Positions 37,101 to 46,052 of a DNA stretch of 64,000 bases are shown one piece after another. The stretch spans positions 62,001 through 126,000 of the forward strand of contig PEAG01000002.1 in NCBI GenBank assembly GCA_002753505.1. Reading direction: 5' to 3'. The translations under genes and the position numbers were made by a program. The stretch is from Magnetococcales bacterium HCHbin5 (GTDB lineage Bacteria > Pseudomonadota > Magnetococcia > Magnetococcales > Magnetaquicoccaceae). The stretch's first letter is position 1; each line of letters opens with the position of its first letter. The notes under the pieces are model-generated. The model saw only the letters and a program-made list of their open reading frames with translations. It was not told the origin of the DNA and searched no databases.

Positions 37101-37704
37101 CACAGAACTGCCGGGCATTCACTTGGCCGCAGCTCTGCAGTTGGTTCATGGCAATCAGCGCGTGATGTATCACTCTCTGACCGCTTTCAGGCGGGATTAT
37201 GCCGACATCGCCGCCCGGATTGAGAAAGCGTGGCGGGATCAACAGCCCGCAGAGGCCAAGCGTCTGCTCCACACCATCAAAGGCCTGGCGGGCAATATGG
37301 GGATGGTTGATCTGCACAGATTGGCCACCCGCCTGGATGCTGCGTTGCGGCAGGATCAGGCTGACCGGACGCTGTTTATCGCTTTTTCTGCCGAAATGAA
37401 CAGGGTGATAGAGGGGCTGAATGGTCTGGGAACACGGAATATACCCCCTGCATACTCACAGCAAGGGTTCGACCTGAACCTGTTTGAGAGCCAATGCCAG
37501 GAGTTGTTCACCCTGTTGGCAGAGGGTGATTTTACCGCACCGGATCGACTTCCCGTTCTGGCTGACACGTTGCGAGGCCGAGCGGTCCCCCTGTTTGCCC
37601 AACTGGAGGCCCAGACCATGGCCTTTGCCACGACAGAGGCCATGGCCACGCTCAAGACCCTGCAACAGGCCATCCGGCAGCAACACCGACAACCATCGCC
37701 ATGA
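34102..37704 (+). CDS. 7TMR-DISM hybrid histidine kinase with two receivers and HPt
   Basis: This protein is about 1200 residues, starting at ATG 34102 (the frame opens at a TTG five codons earlier). A signal-like helix is followed by a 7TMR-DISMED2-like periplasmic domain (about 45-190) and seven membrane helices (about 210-410). A coiled coil and HisKA follow, with H465 in ANISHEIRTPMNAI, then HATPase with NLLANAIKFT and [10 protein letters not shown]. Receiver 1 has D759 (LILLDCQMPHMDG) and receiver 2 has D906 (LLLMDIQMPDMNG). An HPt carries H1057 (LLHTIKGLAGNMG). All key residues are intact. DISM sensors usually bind carbohydrate-like ligands. It is coupled by ATGA overlap to the next kinase. 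Confidence 0.92.
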   Translation: MNLTMSSAVPYWVQLFRLWSVILCTALLPRSGNADPMPHPMQIAPQMNGLFASQHLLILEDPDRSLTLADLTQPATAARFQPGGKVTSQGITRSAWWVRVDVVNPTDRPISWLLQALNPLLDYLDLYHLIDDHPVEVWHMGDHRPFSARPIPFASPIVPLETPARTTSHIYLRYAFQTVGIVDTEILLWTPTEFAHYRDWHGMLTGCYTGSLLFMALYNLFIFIATRMRAYLWYVVYMGMYMITGLAITGEGHRFFYTHSAWLTELMPNFSIMLSMAFAMQFNRTFLNLPTLAPRTDRFFILLMTTFFCATVLILLGYKQIALTIAFLAAAIVILCLPLIGGWLWWRGYKGARLLTMAWAIVLTGAAISLGRFVGYVPTSHWTLWSGRLGIWIEAILLSLALADQINILRQEKDQATQREREAILLAKNELESKVTERTLDLQVAKQKADAANQTKSLFLANISHEIRTPMNAIIGTTHLVLKTPITERQQKYLLIMQNAAHLLLQMINDILDFSKFEAGELKIERIPFHLHTLIEKTLRLMEGKADEKGLEFLLRCHVRSDLQLIGDPLRLQQILLNLLANAIKFTHQGEISLGIEPVHETPVAVRLRFWVQDSGIGISQAQINSLFQPFSQADISHARKYGGTGLGLALSQRLATVMSGIITVESEIGMGSTFSLTIPFEISKTAAQRAIIPVTEDVRSLRILLVDDHESARTVLSEMLESFAFEVTAIDSGFTALKLLEESTKNAETPCYDLILLDCQMPHMDGLETARRIHAEIPLPPPPTILMVSACQREEVIEQAESMGLAGYLHKPVTPSELFDTIMGVLGGSRLLYPHTIAQAAWNVEREEIREIQGARVLLVDDIPLNQEIAQEFLEGYGLIVTRAGGGQEAITQLQNQTFDLLLMDIQMPDMNGLQATQAIRHQWPTRRLPIIAMTAHALADDRRMCLEAGMDDYITKPIDPRQLLRVLSRWIQTGAQATDKTTTPPADHSVQESLPLLPTELPGIHLAAALQLVHGNQRVMYHSLTAFRRDYADIAARIEKAWRDQQPAEAKRLLHTIKGLAGNMGMVDLHRLATRLDAALRQDQADRTLFIAFSAEMNRVIEGLNGLGTRNIPPAYSQQGFDLNLFESQCQELFTLLAEGDFTAPDRLPVLADTLRGRAVPLFAQLEAQTMAFATTEAMATLKTLQQAIRQQHRQPSP

Positions 37705-40349
37705 ATGATTTGAAGAGGAGTCCCCCGTTGATGCGCGATACCATTCGCCCTAAAATTTTGCTTGTCGAAGATGAGCAACATAACATTGTTGTCCTGGGAA
37801 GTGCATTGAGGCATCTGTATCAGGTCAATGTTGCCACTTCTGGCGAACAGGCCCTGGAAAAACTGGCCACCCCCCCCTATCCAGACATGATCCTGTTGGA
37901 TATTGTCATGCCGGGCATCAGTGGCTTTGCTGTTTGTCAATCCTTGAAACGCAATCCAGGGACCGCCGATATTCCCATTATTTTTATTACCGCCAAGGAT
38001 TCCGAGGCGGATGAGACCATGGGATTTGACTTGGGAGCGGTCGACTTTATCAGTAAACCCATACGTCCTGCCATCGTGAGTGCCCGGGTCCAGACCCATT
38101 TGGCCATACAGGCAAAAAACCGGGAAATTGCCAAAGGGGGCGCACTGCTGCGTGCCACTCTTGAATCCACCCGCGACAGCATCTTATCCATAGGAAGTCA
38201 TGGGGAGATTACCCATTTCAACGACAATTTTTCTCGCCTGTTTACCCTGTCTCCCGATACCCTGTTGCAAGGTGATGGGGACCGTTTGCTGGCAGAGATA
38301 TCTACCCAACTGAACAATCCCCACATTTTTCAAAAAAAATGGGCGCAGCCCCATCCGCGATCCGCAGCAGAGGGCGGTATCTTATACTGCAAGGATGGTC
38401 GTGCCATTGCGTGTTACTCTGTTCCTCTGCAGCAGCAGGGTGCGGTGGTTGGCCAGGTCTGGAATTTTTCCGATGTGACCCAGCAAAAATTTTATGAATC
38501 ACAACTTTTGCAAGCCCGGCAGGCCGCCGAAGCGGCCAACGAGGCCAAAAGCACCTTTCTGGCCTCCATGAGCCATGAAATCCGTACTCCCCTCAACGGA
38601 ATCCTGGGAATGGCAGAGCTTTTGATGGATATCGGGCTGCCCGCTCCTGGACAGGAGTATACCCAAACCATTCTTAACTCTGGTCGGGCACTGATGGCCA
38701 TCATCAATGATATTCTGGACTATTCCAAAATGGAGGCAGGCAAGCTGCAGTTGGAGTCCATCCCCTTCAGCCTGTATCAGTTGTTGCGTGATTTGACCAT
38801 CCTGTTTGGAGAGTTGGCCAGAAAACAGTCCATCCAATTTGAGCAACAGTTGGACAGAAGGTTGCCGGACTGGCTGTTGGGTGATCCCACTCGGCTGCGG
38901 CAGATTTTGGTCAACCTGCTCTCCAACGCTGTCAAATTTACCAAACGGGGCAAAGTGACCCTCACCGCTGTACCTATCATGGACCCGAACAAGGGGACAG
39001 TGGTACAGTTTGAGGTGCGCGATACCGGTATCGGCATTCGCCCGGAACAATTTGCCAAAATTTTTCAATCCTTCGAGCAGGCAGACAGCTCCACCACCCG
39101 CCAGTATGGCGGCACGGGATTGGGGTTGGCCATTGCCCAACGGTTGGTGCATCTGCTGAATGGCGAGATTGAGGTCGAGAGCAGAGAGCAGGTGGGCAGC
39201 CTCTTTCGTGTTGTGTTGCCGTGCCAATCCTGCGCAGCCCCGCAACAGCAGCCAGCCACAGCACCCCTTCATGCACTGCAACACTTACCACTCGGCGCAA
39301 AAATTTTGGTGGCAGAAGATGACCCCATCAACCAGGCTGTCATTCAGGGAATGTTGAAACGGTTTGCGCTGCAAGTGGATTTTGCAAGCCAAGGTCGTCA
39401 GGCGATGGCCATGTTGACAGACCGTGCCTATGATCTGGTTCTGCTGGATTGTCAGATGCCGGAAATGGATGGCTATGCAGTCTGTCGGGCCTTTCGGGAT
39501 CTCGAGAGGTATCGAGGTCGACATACGCCGGTTGTGGCACTGACAGCCTTTGCCATGCAGGGGGATCGGGAAAAATGTTTGGCGGCGGGCATGGATGACT
39601 ATCTACCCAAACCGATCTCGCAACAGGAGATTCATTCAACCCTGCTGCGTTGGCTCTCCGGGAAGCCTGCCCCACAATCCGATCCAACCAGACCTGATCC
39701 AGCACCCCCCCCGATTCTGGATCATGCCATGTTCCGCCTGCACGCCGCATCATTGGGTGCAGATTTTGAGAAGGTGATCACCCAATTTTTGCAACTGCTT
39801 CCCCAACGCATCCAAGCCATCCAGCGGGCTTTGGAGAACAACCATCCAAACGAAATGGCACGGGTTGCCCATGCGTTGCGTGGCAGCAGCAGCCAGATGG
39901 GGGCCATCAGCTTGGCACAGTGTGCGTGCACTCTGGAAACAATCGCCCTCCAGAGATCTCTGCATGGGGCTGAGGCCTGGATCCCGATCCTGGAGAACGA
40001 ACAAACACGCCTGATCAACGCCATCGTCACAGAACGGCGTCTGGCCCACTTCCTCCAGGATTTGGGTGATGCGGATTTTAAAGTATTTATCCAAATGGCC
40101 AGCAAGTCAGTGATAGAATTAACCCAGCGCATACAGGACGGCATTCACCGTGGCAAGCGGCAACAGGTTAAGGAGGCGGCGACTGAGTTGACGGGAATTG
40201 CAGGCAGCTATGGTCTGGCAGAGGTGGAACACTCGGCTGCGGAGATCAAAGCGTGGCAGGGCAAAGGGGCGTTGCAGACAATACATCCCCGGTTGGAAGC
40301 ATTGCAAACCGCTGTACAGCGGACGGTCGCTCTTTTGGATACCTATTGA
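37701..40349 (+). CDS. Soluble hybrid histidine kinase: REC-PAS-HisKA-HATPase-REC-HPt-HPt-like
   Basis: This 882-residue protein has no membrane helix. The N-terminal receiver has D67 ([10 protein letters not shown]). A PAS-like region (about 150-260, [13 protein letters not shown]) precedes HisKA with H292 ([13 protein letters not shown]). HATPase follows with [10 protein letters not shown] and [10 protein letters not shown], then a second receiver with D583 ([13 protein letters not shown]). The HPt has H724 in [13 protein letters not shown]. The last 90 residues resemble another HPt, but the phospho-His position is T828 in [13 protein letters not shown]. It starts inside the stop of the DISM kinase, so the two kinases are co-translated and probably form one relay. 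The N-terminal receiver suggests it is itself a phosphoryl acceptor. Confidence 0.9.
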   Translation: MNDLKRSPPLMRDTIRPKILLVEDEQHNIVVLGSALRHLYQVNVATSGEQALEKLATPPYPDMILLDIVMPGISGFAVCQSLKRNPGTADIPIIFITAKDSEADETMGFDLGAVDFISKPIRPAIVSARVQTHLAIQAKNREIAKGGALLRATLESTRDSILSIGSHGEITHFNDNFSRLFTLSPDTLLQGDGDRLLAEISTQLNNPHIFQKKWAQPHPRSAAEGGILYCKDGRAIACYSVPLQQQGAVVGQVWNFSDVTQQKFYESQLLQARQAAEAANEAKSTFLASMSHEIRTPLNGILGMAELLMDIGLPAPGQEYTQTILNSGRALMAIINDILDYSKMEAGKLQLESIPFSLYQLLRDLTILFGELARKQSIQFEQQLDRRLPDWLLGDPTRLRQILVNLLSNAVKFTKRGKVTLTAVPIMDPNKGTVVQFEVRDTGIGIRPEQFAKIFQSFEQADSSTTRQYGGTGLGLAIAQRLVHLLNGEIEVESREQVGSLFRVVLPCQSCAAPQQQPATAPLHALQHLPLGAKILVAEDDPINQAVIQGMLKRFALQVDFASQGRQAMAMLTDRAYDLVLLDCQMPEMDGYAVCRAFRDLERYRGRHTPVVALTAFAMQGDREKCLAAGMDDYLPKPISQQEIHSTLLRWLSGKPAPQSDPTRPDPAPPPILDHAMFRLHAASLGADFEKVITQFLQLLPQRIQAIQRALENNHPNEMARVAHALRGSSSQMGAISLAQCACTLETIALQRSLHGAEAWIPILENEQTRLINAIVTERRLAHFLQDLGDADFKVFIQMASKSVIELTQRIQDGIHRGKRQQVKEAATELTGIAGSYGLAEVEHSAAEIKAWQGKGALQTIHPRLEALQTAVQRTVALLDTY

Positions 40350-40487
40350 CCCCAGACTTCTGCGATTGTTTGAAAATTTTAAATAATAATGAGTGTAATC
40401 AAAATGTTGTCGTGCATGGAGCCTTGTCCCTGCACTGCACTGGGGACCGTGACGGTTTTCAACCCCCTGCAACAAGAGGAACGTCGG

Positions 40488-41258
40488 ATGCCAACGTGGA
40501 TCAATGTGCTGTTTTGGAGTGTGTTGCTTCTCTTTCCCCTGCCGATGGATGCCAAGGAGAGTCTGTTTACGCTGCAACAGCGGCAGCAGTTGGCGACAAA
40601 GGTGGAAACACTATTGGTGGAGAAAAAGGTACAGGTTGCCCTGCTGGCCCGCATGGGCCGACCGCTGGCAGAGATGCCAGCCGGGATGCATTTTACCCAC
40701 GTCGGTTTTGTGGTGGATACAGCCCCCTCCAGCCAGGAGACGCAGACGGCCTCACGCTATATCACCTATAACATGTACCAGCAGGAGGATCAGCCCGATG
40801 TCAGTGCCCTGGAACAGGACACTCCGCTTGCCTTTTTTGCCCATGTTGCGGAGCTGGAAGCCGGTTTGATCATTCCCTCCCCCGGGTTGCAGAAGCGTCT
40901 GCTGACGGTCATTCACTCTGCCACTTACCAGGCTCTGCACGATCCCCGCTATTCACTGATCGCCAACCCCTACACCCTGGGAAAACAAAACTGCACCGAA
41001 TTTGTCCTGGATGTGATCAGTGCCGCCCTCTATCAAACCACCGATATTCAGCAAATCAAGGCCCAGGAACAGACCCATTTCACCGCCCAGCGGATCCACG
41101 TTTCCCCTTTCAGGCTCTATCTGGCTGCCCTTTTCAAGGCGGAAATATCCCTCTCTGACCAGTCGGATCCGCCTGTGACAGCGACGTTTGAAACAATCGG
41201 CAGCTTCCTGCAGCAAAATGACACCCAGACAGAACGGCTGACCGTGCGGCACGACTGA
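40488..41258 (+). CDS. DUF2145-like exported protein (permuted NlpC/P60-type)
   Basis: This 256-residue protein begins at ATG 40488 with GAGGAA upstream and a signal peptide (WINVLFWSVLLLFPLPMDA). MHFTHVGFVV places a His at 71 and GKQNCTEFVLDVI places a Cys at 169. That His-before-Cys order is typical of circularly permuted papain-like folds such as the YaeF/YiiX group and DUF2145. It is likely a periplasmic thiol hydrolase or amidase. It lies beside the convergent cell-wall amidase gene. The substrate is unknown, and the DUF assignment is from pattern memory. Confidence 0.65.
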   Translation: MPTWINVLFWSVLLLFPLPMDAKESLFTLQQRQQLATKVETLLVEKKVQVALLARMGRPLAEMPAGMHFTHVGFVVDTAPSSQETQTASRYITYNMYQQEDQPDVSALEQDTPLAFFAHVAELEAGLIIPSPGLQKRLLTVIHSATYQALHDPRYSLIANPYTLGKQNCTEFVLDVISAALYQTTDIQQIKAQEQTHFTAQRIHVSPFRLYLAALFKAEISLSDQSDPPVTATFETIGSFLQQNDTQTERLTVRHD

Positions 41259-41262
41259 AAAC

Positions 41263-42429
41263 TTATGCCAACGCGACGGAACGGAAAAAGGCCTCTGTCC
41301 CGTTGGTCAATGCCCTGACCAGTGCTTCCTGATGCTCTCTCTTGCGCAATTGAATCTCTTCATCCCGATTGGACAGGAAAGCCATCTCCACCAGGACGGA
41401 CGGAATATCAGGCGACTGCAGAACAGCAAACCCAGCCTGTTTGACAGATCGGAAGTGCAGCTGCAAAGCCGGAACCCTTTTGAGCGAGGTCAAAAGGGTA
41501 TTGCCATAACTCATGGCGCGATTGCGAGCATCCCGTTGCGAGAGATCCATCAAAATATCCCGCAACTCGGGATCGGCCACCTCTCCCAGATCCACCCCGC
41601 CAATCAGGTCGGCACTGTTTTCACGCTCAACCAGCATGCGCAACGCCCGATCCGGTTCCGGTCGCCCCTGCTCTGAGAGACAATAAACTGACGCCCCCCG
41701 GGCCGAGGCAATGCGGAAAGCGTCAGCATGCAGACTGACAAACAGATCCGCCCCATGTTGGCGGGCGATGGAAACCCGTTTCCGCAACGGGACAAAATAA
41801 TCATCCGTGCGGGTCAAGTGCGCCTGATAACCGGAAGCTGTCAGCTCATGGCGCAGCTTGTGCGCCACCTCCAGGGTAACCGTTTTTTCGTAGGTACCTC
41901 CCAAACCGATGGCACCCGGATCCTCGCCGCCATGGCCAGGATCAATGACGATGACCGGCTCCCTTTTTTTGCTCTGGGAGACCAGGACAGGTTGCTCTTT
42001 TTCCATCGCTTCGACATCGGCCTGCTGCAGCTCAATGACCAACCGGGGCGGTTTGCCACCGACGGATTTGAGCAAAAATGCCCGTGGCGAGACCCTCTTT
42101 TTCAGACTGAAAGCCAGTTGAACCGTGCCCGATCCCCCTTGACTCAACGCTGCACCCGCAACGATGGCGTCCTCTATTTTGAGTGCAGAGGGGTCCACAA
42201 GCCATTGGACATTTTTGATTTTGATGGTGATCTGTCGGGCGTCAGCGTCATTGTACAGCGAATAGCGAACCTTTTTGTCCAGGTCGAACACAATGCGGGT
42301 ATGCTCCGGGTCGGTCCACAAGCGCATATGACTCACACGACTGGGTGTGCCGGCCTGCAATACCGAAACAGGCAATACCAAACCTGTTGCAGATAAAAAT
42401 ATGGCTTTCAATAACGCTCGCCGTACCAT
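41263..42429 (-). CDS. amiC: N-acetylmuramoyl-L-alanine amidase with AMIN domain
   Basis: This is a 388-residue periplasmic amidase. The start at ATG 42429 follows GGGAGATGGGCGGCA and gives a twin-arginine-like signal (VRRALLKAIFLSATGLV). An AMIN domain (about 32-140) targets the septum or peptidoglycan. The Amidase_3 domain has zinc ligands H166 (DPGHGGEDPG), E181 (YEKTVTLEVA) and H234 (SLHADA), with catalytic E348 in VLVEMAFLSN. It cleaves the amide between MurNAc and L-Ala during cell separation. The frame continues upstream to 42546 without a better start. It is divergent from ubiG. Confidence 0.92.
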   Translation of the reverse strand: MVRRALLKAIFLSATGLVLPVSVLQAGTPSRVSHMRLWTDPEHTRIVFDLDKKVRYSLYNDADARQITIKIKNVQWLVDPSALKIEDAIVAGAALSQGGSGTVQLAFSLKKRVSPRAFLLKSVGGKPPRLVIELQQADVEAMEKEQPVLVSQSKKREPVIVIDPGHGGEDPGAIGLGGTYEKTVTLEVAHKLRHELTASGYQAHLTRTDDYFVPLRKRVSIARQHGADLFVSLHADAFRIASARGASVYCLSEQGRPEPDRALRMLVERENSADLIGGVDLGEVADPELRDILMDLSQRDARNRAMSYGNTLLTSLKRVPALQLHFRSVKQAGFAVLQSPDIPSVLVEMAFLSNRDEEIQLRKREHQEALVRALTNGTEAFFRSVALA

Positions 42430-42684
42430 TGCCGCCCATCTCCCAATACGCCATTTTACGCAAATTTGATCCGCATACTGCCGCATAGCTACCCATGCGG
42501 GTTTATGATACACTGCTTGCCGTGCTTCATGCGCCAGCCCATCCATGTATGCACCGTTAACGAAGCAAGAACCGGGCCTATATTGAGCCCTTTCCGCTGT
42601 ACACCACCGGCATCAGGGCAGCAACCTGTTGTAGTCGCGGGGGTGTTCCGCGCTGCACATTCCAAAATGATGAGGGAGAAATTC

Positions 42685-43398
42685 ATGGACACGGTAGATT
42701 CAGAGGAGATCGCCAAGTTTGAACGTATTGCCCATGAGTGGTGGGAACCCGATGGAAAATTTAAAATGCTGCATCAAATCAATCCGTTGCGATCTGGTTA
42801 TATCTGCGCCCGGTTGACCGGCTCGGAGCAGGGAGATTTGACGGGGGTAAAGATTCTGGATATTGGTTGTGGTGGTGGAATCCTGGCTGAGGCTTTGGAT
42901 CGGAGGGGGGGAACCGTGGTGGGCATTGATCGCTCAGAACGGATTATCGGAGCCGCCAAAGCACACCAGCAGGTGAGTCGTTCCAAAGTGGATTACCGGG
43001 TACAAGCGGCGGAACTCCTGGCCACCGAAGAGCCCCACAGCTTTGATGTGGTACTCGCCATGGAGGTGCTGGAACATGTGCCGGATGTGGAAGAGTTTAT
43101 CAAACACTGTGCCGCGCTCCTCAAGCCGGGCGGTTGTTTTTTCTTTGCCACCCTCAACCGAACGCTGCAATCCTGGGCCACCGCCATCATTGGTGCGGAA
43201 TATATCCTCGGTTGGCTGCCACGGGGAACCCACAGCTATGGCAAGTTTGTGCGCCCTTCGGAGTTGGACCAGTCATTGCGCCGGGTGGGTATTCAGCTGC
43301 GCGACCTGCGGGGCATGTCCTACAACCCGTTGAACAACACCTTTTATTTGAGCCAAAACCCCCAAATCAACTATTTGGGTTTTGGTCGACGTGACTGA
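42685..43398 (+). CDS. ubiG: 3-demethylubiquinol 3-O-methyltransferase UbiG
   Basis: This 237-residue protein is close to E. coli UbiG (240). It opens with EIAKFERIAHEWWEPDGKF and PLRSGYI, the UbiG substrate region. VKILDIGCGGGILAEAL at about 56-71 is SAM motif I, and VVLAMEVLEHVPDV is motif III. It methylates two hydroxyls in ubiquinone synthesis at the membrane surface. ATG 42685 follows GAGGGAGAA; the long upstream open frame to 42466 is not used. Its end overlaps the RluD gene start by 8 bp. Confidence 0.95.
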   Translation: MDTVDSEEIAKFERIAHEWWEPDGKFKMLHQINPLRSGYICARLTGSEQGDLTGVKILDIGCGGGILAEALDRRGGTVVGIDRSERIIGAAKAHQQVSRSKVDYRVQAAELLATEEPHSFDVVLAMEVLEHVPDVEEFIKHCAALLKPGGCFFFATLNRTLQSWATAIIGAEYILGWLPRGTHSYGKFVRPSELDQSLRRVGIQLRDLRGMSYNPLNNTFYLSQNPQINYLGFGRRD

Positions 43399-44443
43399 GA
43401 ATACTCTGCAACCCGTGCAGGATGGCGGACCACGCCGACTGCTGCTTCACAGCACGCCAGCGGTGGTGGGCGAACGGGTGGACAAGGCGTTGGCTCTGCT
43501 GGACCAATCCCTGAGTCGTACCATGGTGCAACGCCTGATTGCCGCCGGAGTGGTGTTTCGGCATGCCGCTGCCCAGGCCGCAGATGGCCCCTCCCCGCAA
43601 GCCGCGCTCCCGGTGCAGGAGGCCACAGAAAAGGTGCGCAGCGGGGAGTGGTTTGAACTGCTCATCCCGGCTGCCGTACCCTTGGAGGTGGTTGCCGAGG
43701 CGGTCCTGTTGTCCATTGTCTACGAGGATGATGACCTGTTGGTGGTCAACAAGCCGGCTGGGATGACCGTCCATCCGGGAGCTGGTCCCAGTGCCTGGGG
43801 CGGTACCCTGGTCAACGCTTTGTTGCACCATTGCCGGGGCTCCCTGTCAGGGATTGGAGGCGTCATCCGACCGGGTATCGTCCATCGTCTGGATAAAGAG
43901 ACCAGCGGTCTGTTGGTGGTTGCCAAAAATGACCGAACGCATCAGCATCTGTCGGAACAGTTCAAGGCTCACTCCACCTCCCGCCAGTATTGGGCCGTTG
44001 TCCGGGGCAGGCCACAGCCCGCTCAGGGAGAGATCCATGCCCCCATTGGTCGACATCCCAAAGAGCGTCAAAAGATGGCCGTGGTTTCCAAAGGTCGCCA
44101 TGCCGTTACCCACTACAGGCTCCTGGAAAGTTTTCCGGCCTTCTCGCTGCTTGCCTGTCGTCTTGAAACAGGTCGCACCCATCAAATTCGGGTCCACATG
44201 GCCCACAAGGGCCACCCCTTGCTGGGTGACCCCGTCTACAGTCGGCCATTTGCCCCGCCCAACTCCTGGCCCGCACCGCTGCGGGACTGTATTACCGCAT
44301 TTAACCGCCAAGCCTTGCATGCCGCCCAGCTGGGTTTCACCCATCCTGCCACCGGCCAACGGCTGCACTTTGAGGTAGAGGCCCCGGCCGATTTTCAGCA
44401 ACTGTTGGCAACGTTGCGACAGCTGTCGACTCTGCCTTCCTGA
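43391..44443 (+). CDS. rluD: RluD-type large-subunit pseudouridine synthase
   Basis: This 350-residue protein has an S4-like RNA-binding domain near 25-95 (ERVDKALALLDQSLSRTMVQ) containing an extra roughly 20-residue insertion. The catalytic domain carries IVHRLDKETSGLLVVAK, with catalytic D168. LETGRTHQIRVHMAHKGHPLLGD is the second family signature. RluD modifies 23S rRNA uridines in helix 69. GTG 43391 overlaps the ubiG stop; a TTG at 43382 is also possible. RluC/RluD distinction is from overall layout, so the site specificity is a family inference. Confidence 0.9.
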   Translation: MTENTLQPVQDGGPRRLLLHSTPAVVGERVDKALALLDQSLSRTMVQRLIAAGVVFRHAAAQAADGPSPQAALPVQEATEKVRSGEWFELLIPAAVPLEVVAEAVLLSIVYEDDDLLVVNKPAGMTVHPGAGPSAWGGTLVNALLHHCRGSLSGIGGVIRPGIVHRLDKETSGLLVVAKNDRTHQHLSEQFKAHSTSRQYWAVVRGRPQPAQGEIHAPIGRHPKERQKMAVVSKGRHAVTHYRLLESFPAFSLLACRLETGRTHQIRVHMAHKGHPLLGDPVYSRPFAPPNSWPAPLRDCITAFNRQALHAAQLGFTHPATGQRLHFEVEAPADFQQLLATLRQLSTLPS

Positions 44444-44500
44444 TTTGGCAGCCAGAGACGGACAGGGGGGAATGAGAAAAATCGCGCAGACATTAGTGCT

Positions 44501-44530
44501 TTGCAATCAGTCGGCATATCCCGATATAAT
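44501..44530 (+). promoter_or_regulatory. Candidate sigma70-type promoter of the TolC-RND operon
   Basis: TTGCAA at 44501-44506 and a perfect TATAAT at 44525-44530 are separated by 18 bp. They lie about 150 bp upstream of the TolC-like gene, downstream of rluD, in the right orientation. Pattern match only, but the -10 box is exact. Confidence 0.55.
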
Positions 44531-44682
44531 GCACGCAACCCGGGATGACCGTTGCCTTGGAGCGTTTTTTTGCGTCACGGTCACGTCTGTGAGTCGCTGG
44601 TTGGGTCACCAGATGGCATTGCCAAGGGTTGGTGATACACAACCACCAAGCTCGAACGTTGGATCATTTTGGAGCCTTTTCC

Positions 44683-46002
44683 GTGAACAAAACAAGATTT
44701 TCTATCCGTGAAGTTGCCATCACCGCCAGTATGATGCTGTTGACCAGCTCTGCGGCTCACGGGGAGGATTTATGGCAAATCTATACCCTGGCGGTGCAAC
44801 ACGACGCCGGATTGGCCGTCGCTGGCGAAAAAAAGACAATGGGCATGGAGGCGGTTCCGCAAGGGTTGGCCTCGCTGCTACCCAATGCCTCGTTGACGTT
44901 GCAACAGAGCGCGGTGAGCCTGCAAAAGCCGATCCATGACCAGTATGGTCAGGGCGGCTATGCCCTTAATTTTCAACTGCCTGTTTTTCACTGGGAAAAA
45001 ATTCAGGGCTATCAACAGGCCAAAAAGGAAGAAAAGAGGGCACTGGTTGCCTACGCGGCAGCCGAACAGGCCTTGGTGATGCGCACGGCGCAACTCTACT
45101 ACGATGCCCTGTCATCCATCGATACCCTGCAATTTGCCCTGGCCGAAAAGGAGGCCATGACCCAACGGTTGAAAAGCACCAAGGCCCGGTTGGAAGTTGG
45201 AACCGCTGTGATGACCGATATGCATGATGCCCAGGCGGCGTTTGATCTGGCAGAGACAGGCGTCATCCGTGCCAAGGATCAACGGCAGGGCCGCTTTGAG
45301 GCCTTGGAGGAGGTTGTGGGACAACCGGTTAGCCAATTGGCTCCGTTGAAGAGTGAAATTCCATTGGTCAAACCGGACCCGGCAGAGGTTGATCGTTGGG
45401 TGGAGAAGGCACAAACGGAAAACCTGACCCTGCGTCTGGCTCAATTGGAGCGGGAAATTGCGGAGAGCGGTGCCCAGGCGGCCTGGGCTGGGCATCTGCC
45501 TGCGGTAGATGTGATGGCGGCACACACCTATTCGGATAGTGGTGCCCTGCCACAGTTTGACGGCGGAACGCTGCGCAGTAACAGCGTGACCGTGCAGATG
45601 ACCCTGCCACTGTATGCCGGCCAGGGAGTCTCCTCCAAGGTGCGTCAGGCCAAGGCGGGTGAGAGTATGGCCCAACAGGCGGAAGAGATGACCCGGCGTC
45701 AGGTGATACGCCAGACCCGTGATGGTTATCGGGGCGTGTTGTCTGCCATCGCCCAGATTCAGGCCACCCGGCAGGTGTTACGCTCCTCTCAAAGCAATCT
45801 GGAAACCACGGAAGCGGGCTATGAGGCGGGGATTCGGACCATGACCGATGTGCTGGCTTCCCAGCGGGAGCTGTTTCGCGCCAAACGGGACCATGCCCAG
45901 GCCAGATATGGATACATTTTGCAAACAATCGGTTTAAAACATGTCGCCGGGTTGCTCTCTGATCAGGATCTGAAAGCCGTTAACGCATGGAACCAAAACT
46001 GA
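44683..46002 (+). CDS. TolC-family outer-membrane efflux protein
   Basis: This 439-residue protein begins at GTG 44683 with GGAG about 10 nt upstream, followed by a signal peptide (REVAITASMMLLTSSAAHGE). Two repeated halves of long helices, with the YYDALSSIDTLQFALAEKEA and TEAGYEAGIRTMTDVLASQ segments, match the outer-membrane-factor family; TLMDVL-like endings of this kind are typical. It forms the trimeric channel through which the RND pump below exports its substrate. It is the first gene of a six-gene operon; the next gene is 50 bp away. Confidence 0.9.
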   Translation: MNKTRFSIREVAITASMMLLTSSAAHGEDLWQIYTLAVQHDAGLAVAGEKKTMGMEAVPQGLASLLPNASLTLQQSAVSLQKPIHDQYGQGGYALNFQLPVFHWEKIQGYQQAKKEEKRALVAYAAAEQALVMRTAQLYYDALSSIDTLQFALAEKEAMTQRLKSTKARLEVGTAVMTDMHDAQAAFDLAETGVIRAKDQRQGRFEALEEVVGQPVSQLAPLKSEIPLVKPDPAEVDRWVEKAQTENLTLRLAQLEREIAESGAQAAWAGHLPAVDVMAAHTYSDSGALPQFDGGTLRSNSVTVQMTLPLYAGQGVSSKVRQAKAGESMAQQAEEMTRRQVIRQTRDGYRGVLSAIAQIQATRQVLRSSQSNLETTEAGYEAGIRTMTDVLASQRELFRAKRDHAQARYGYILQTIGLKHVAGLLSDQDLKAVNAWNQN

Positions 46003-46052
46003 ACCGTCGTATTTTTGGGCCATATTAATCCGTTATTTTGTGAGGTTGCACC

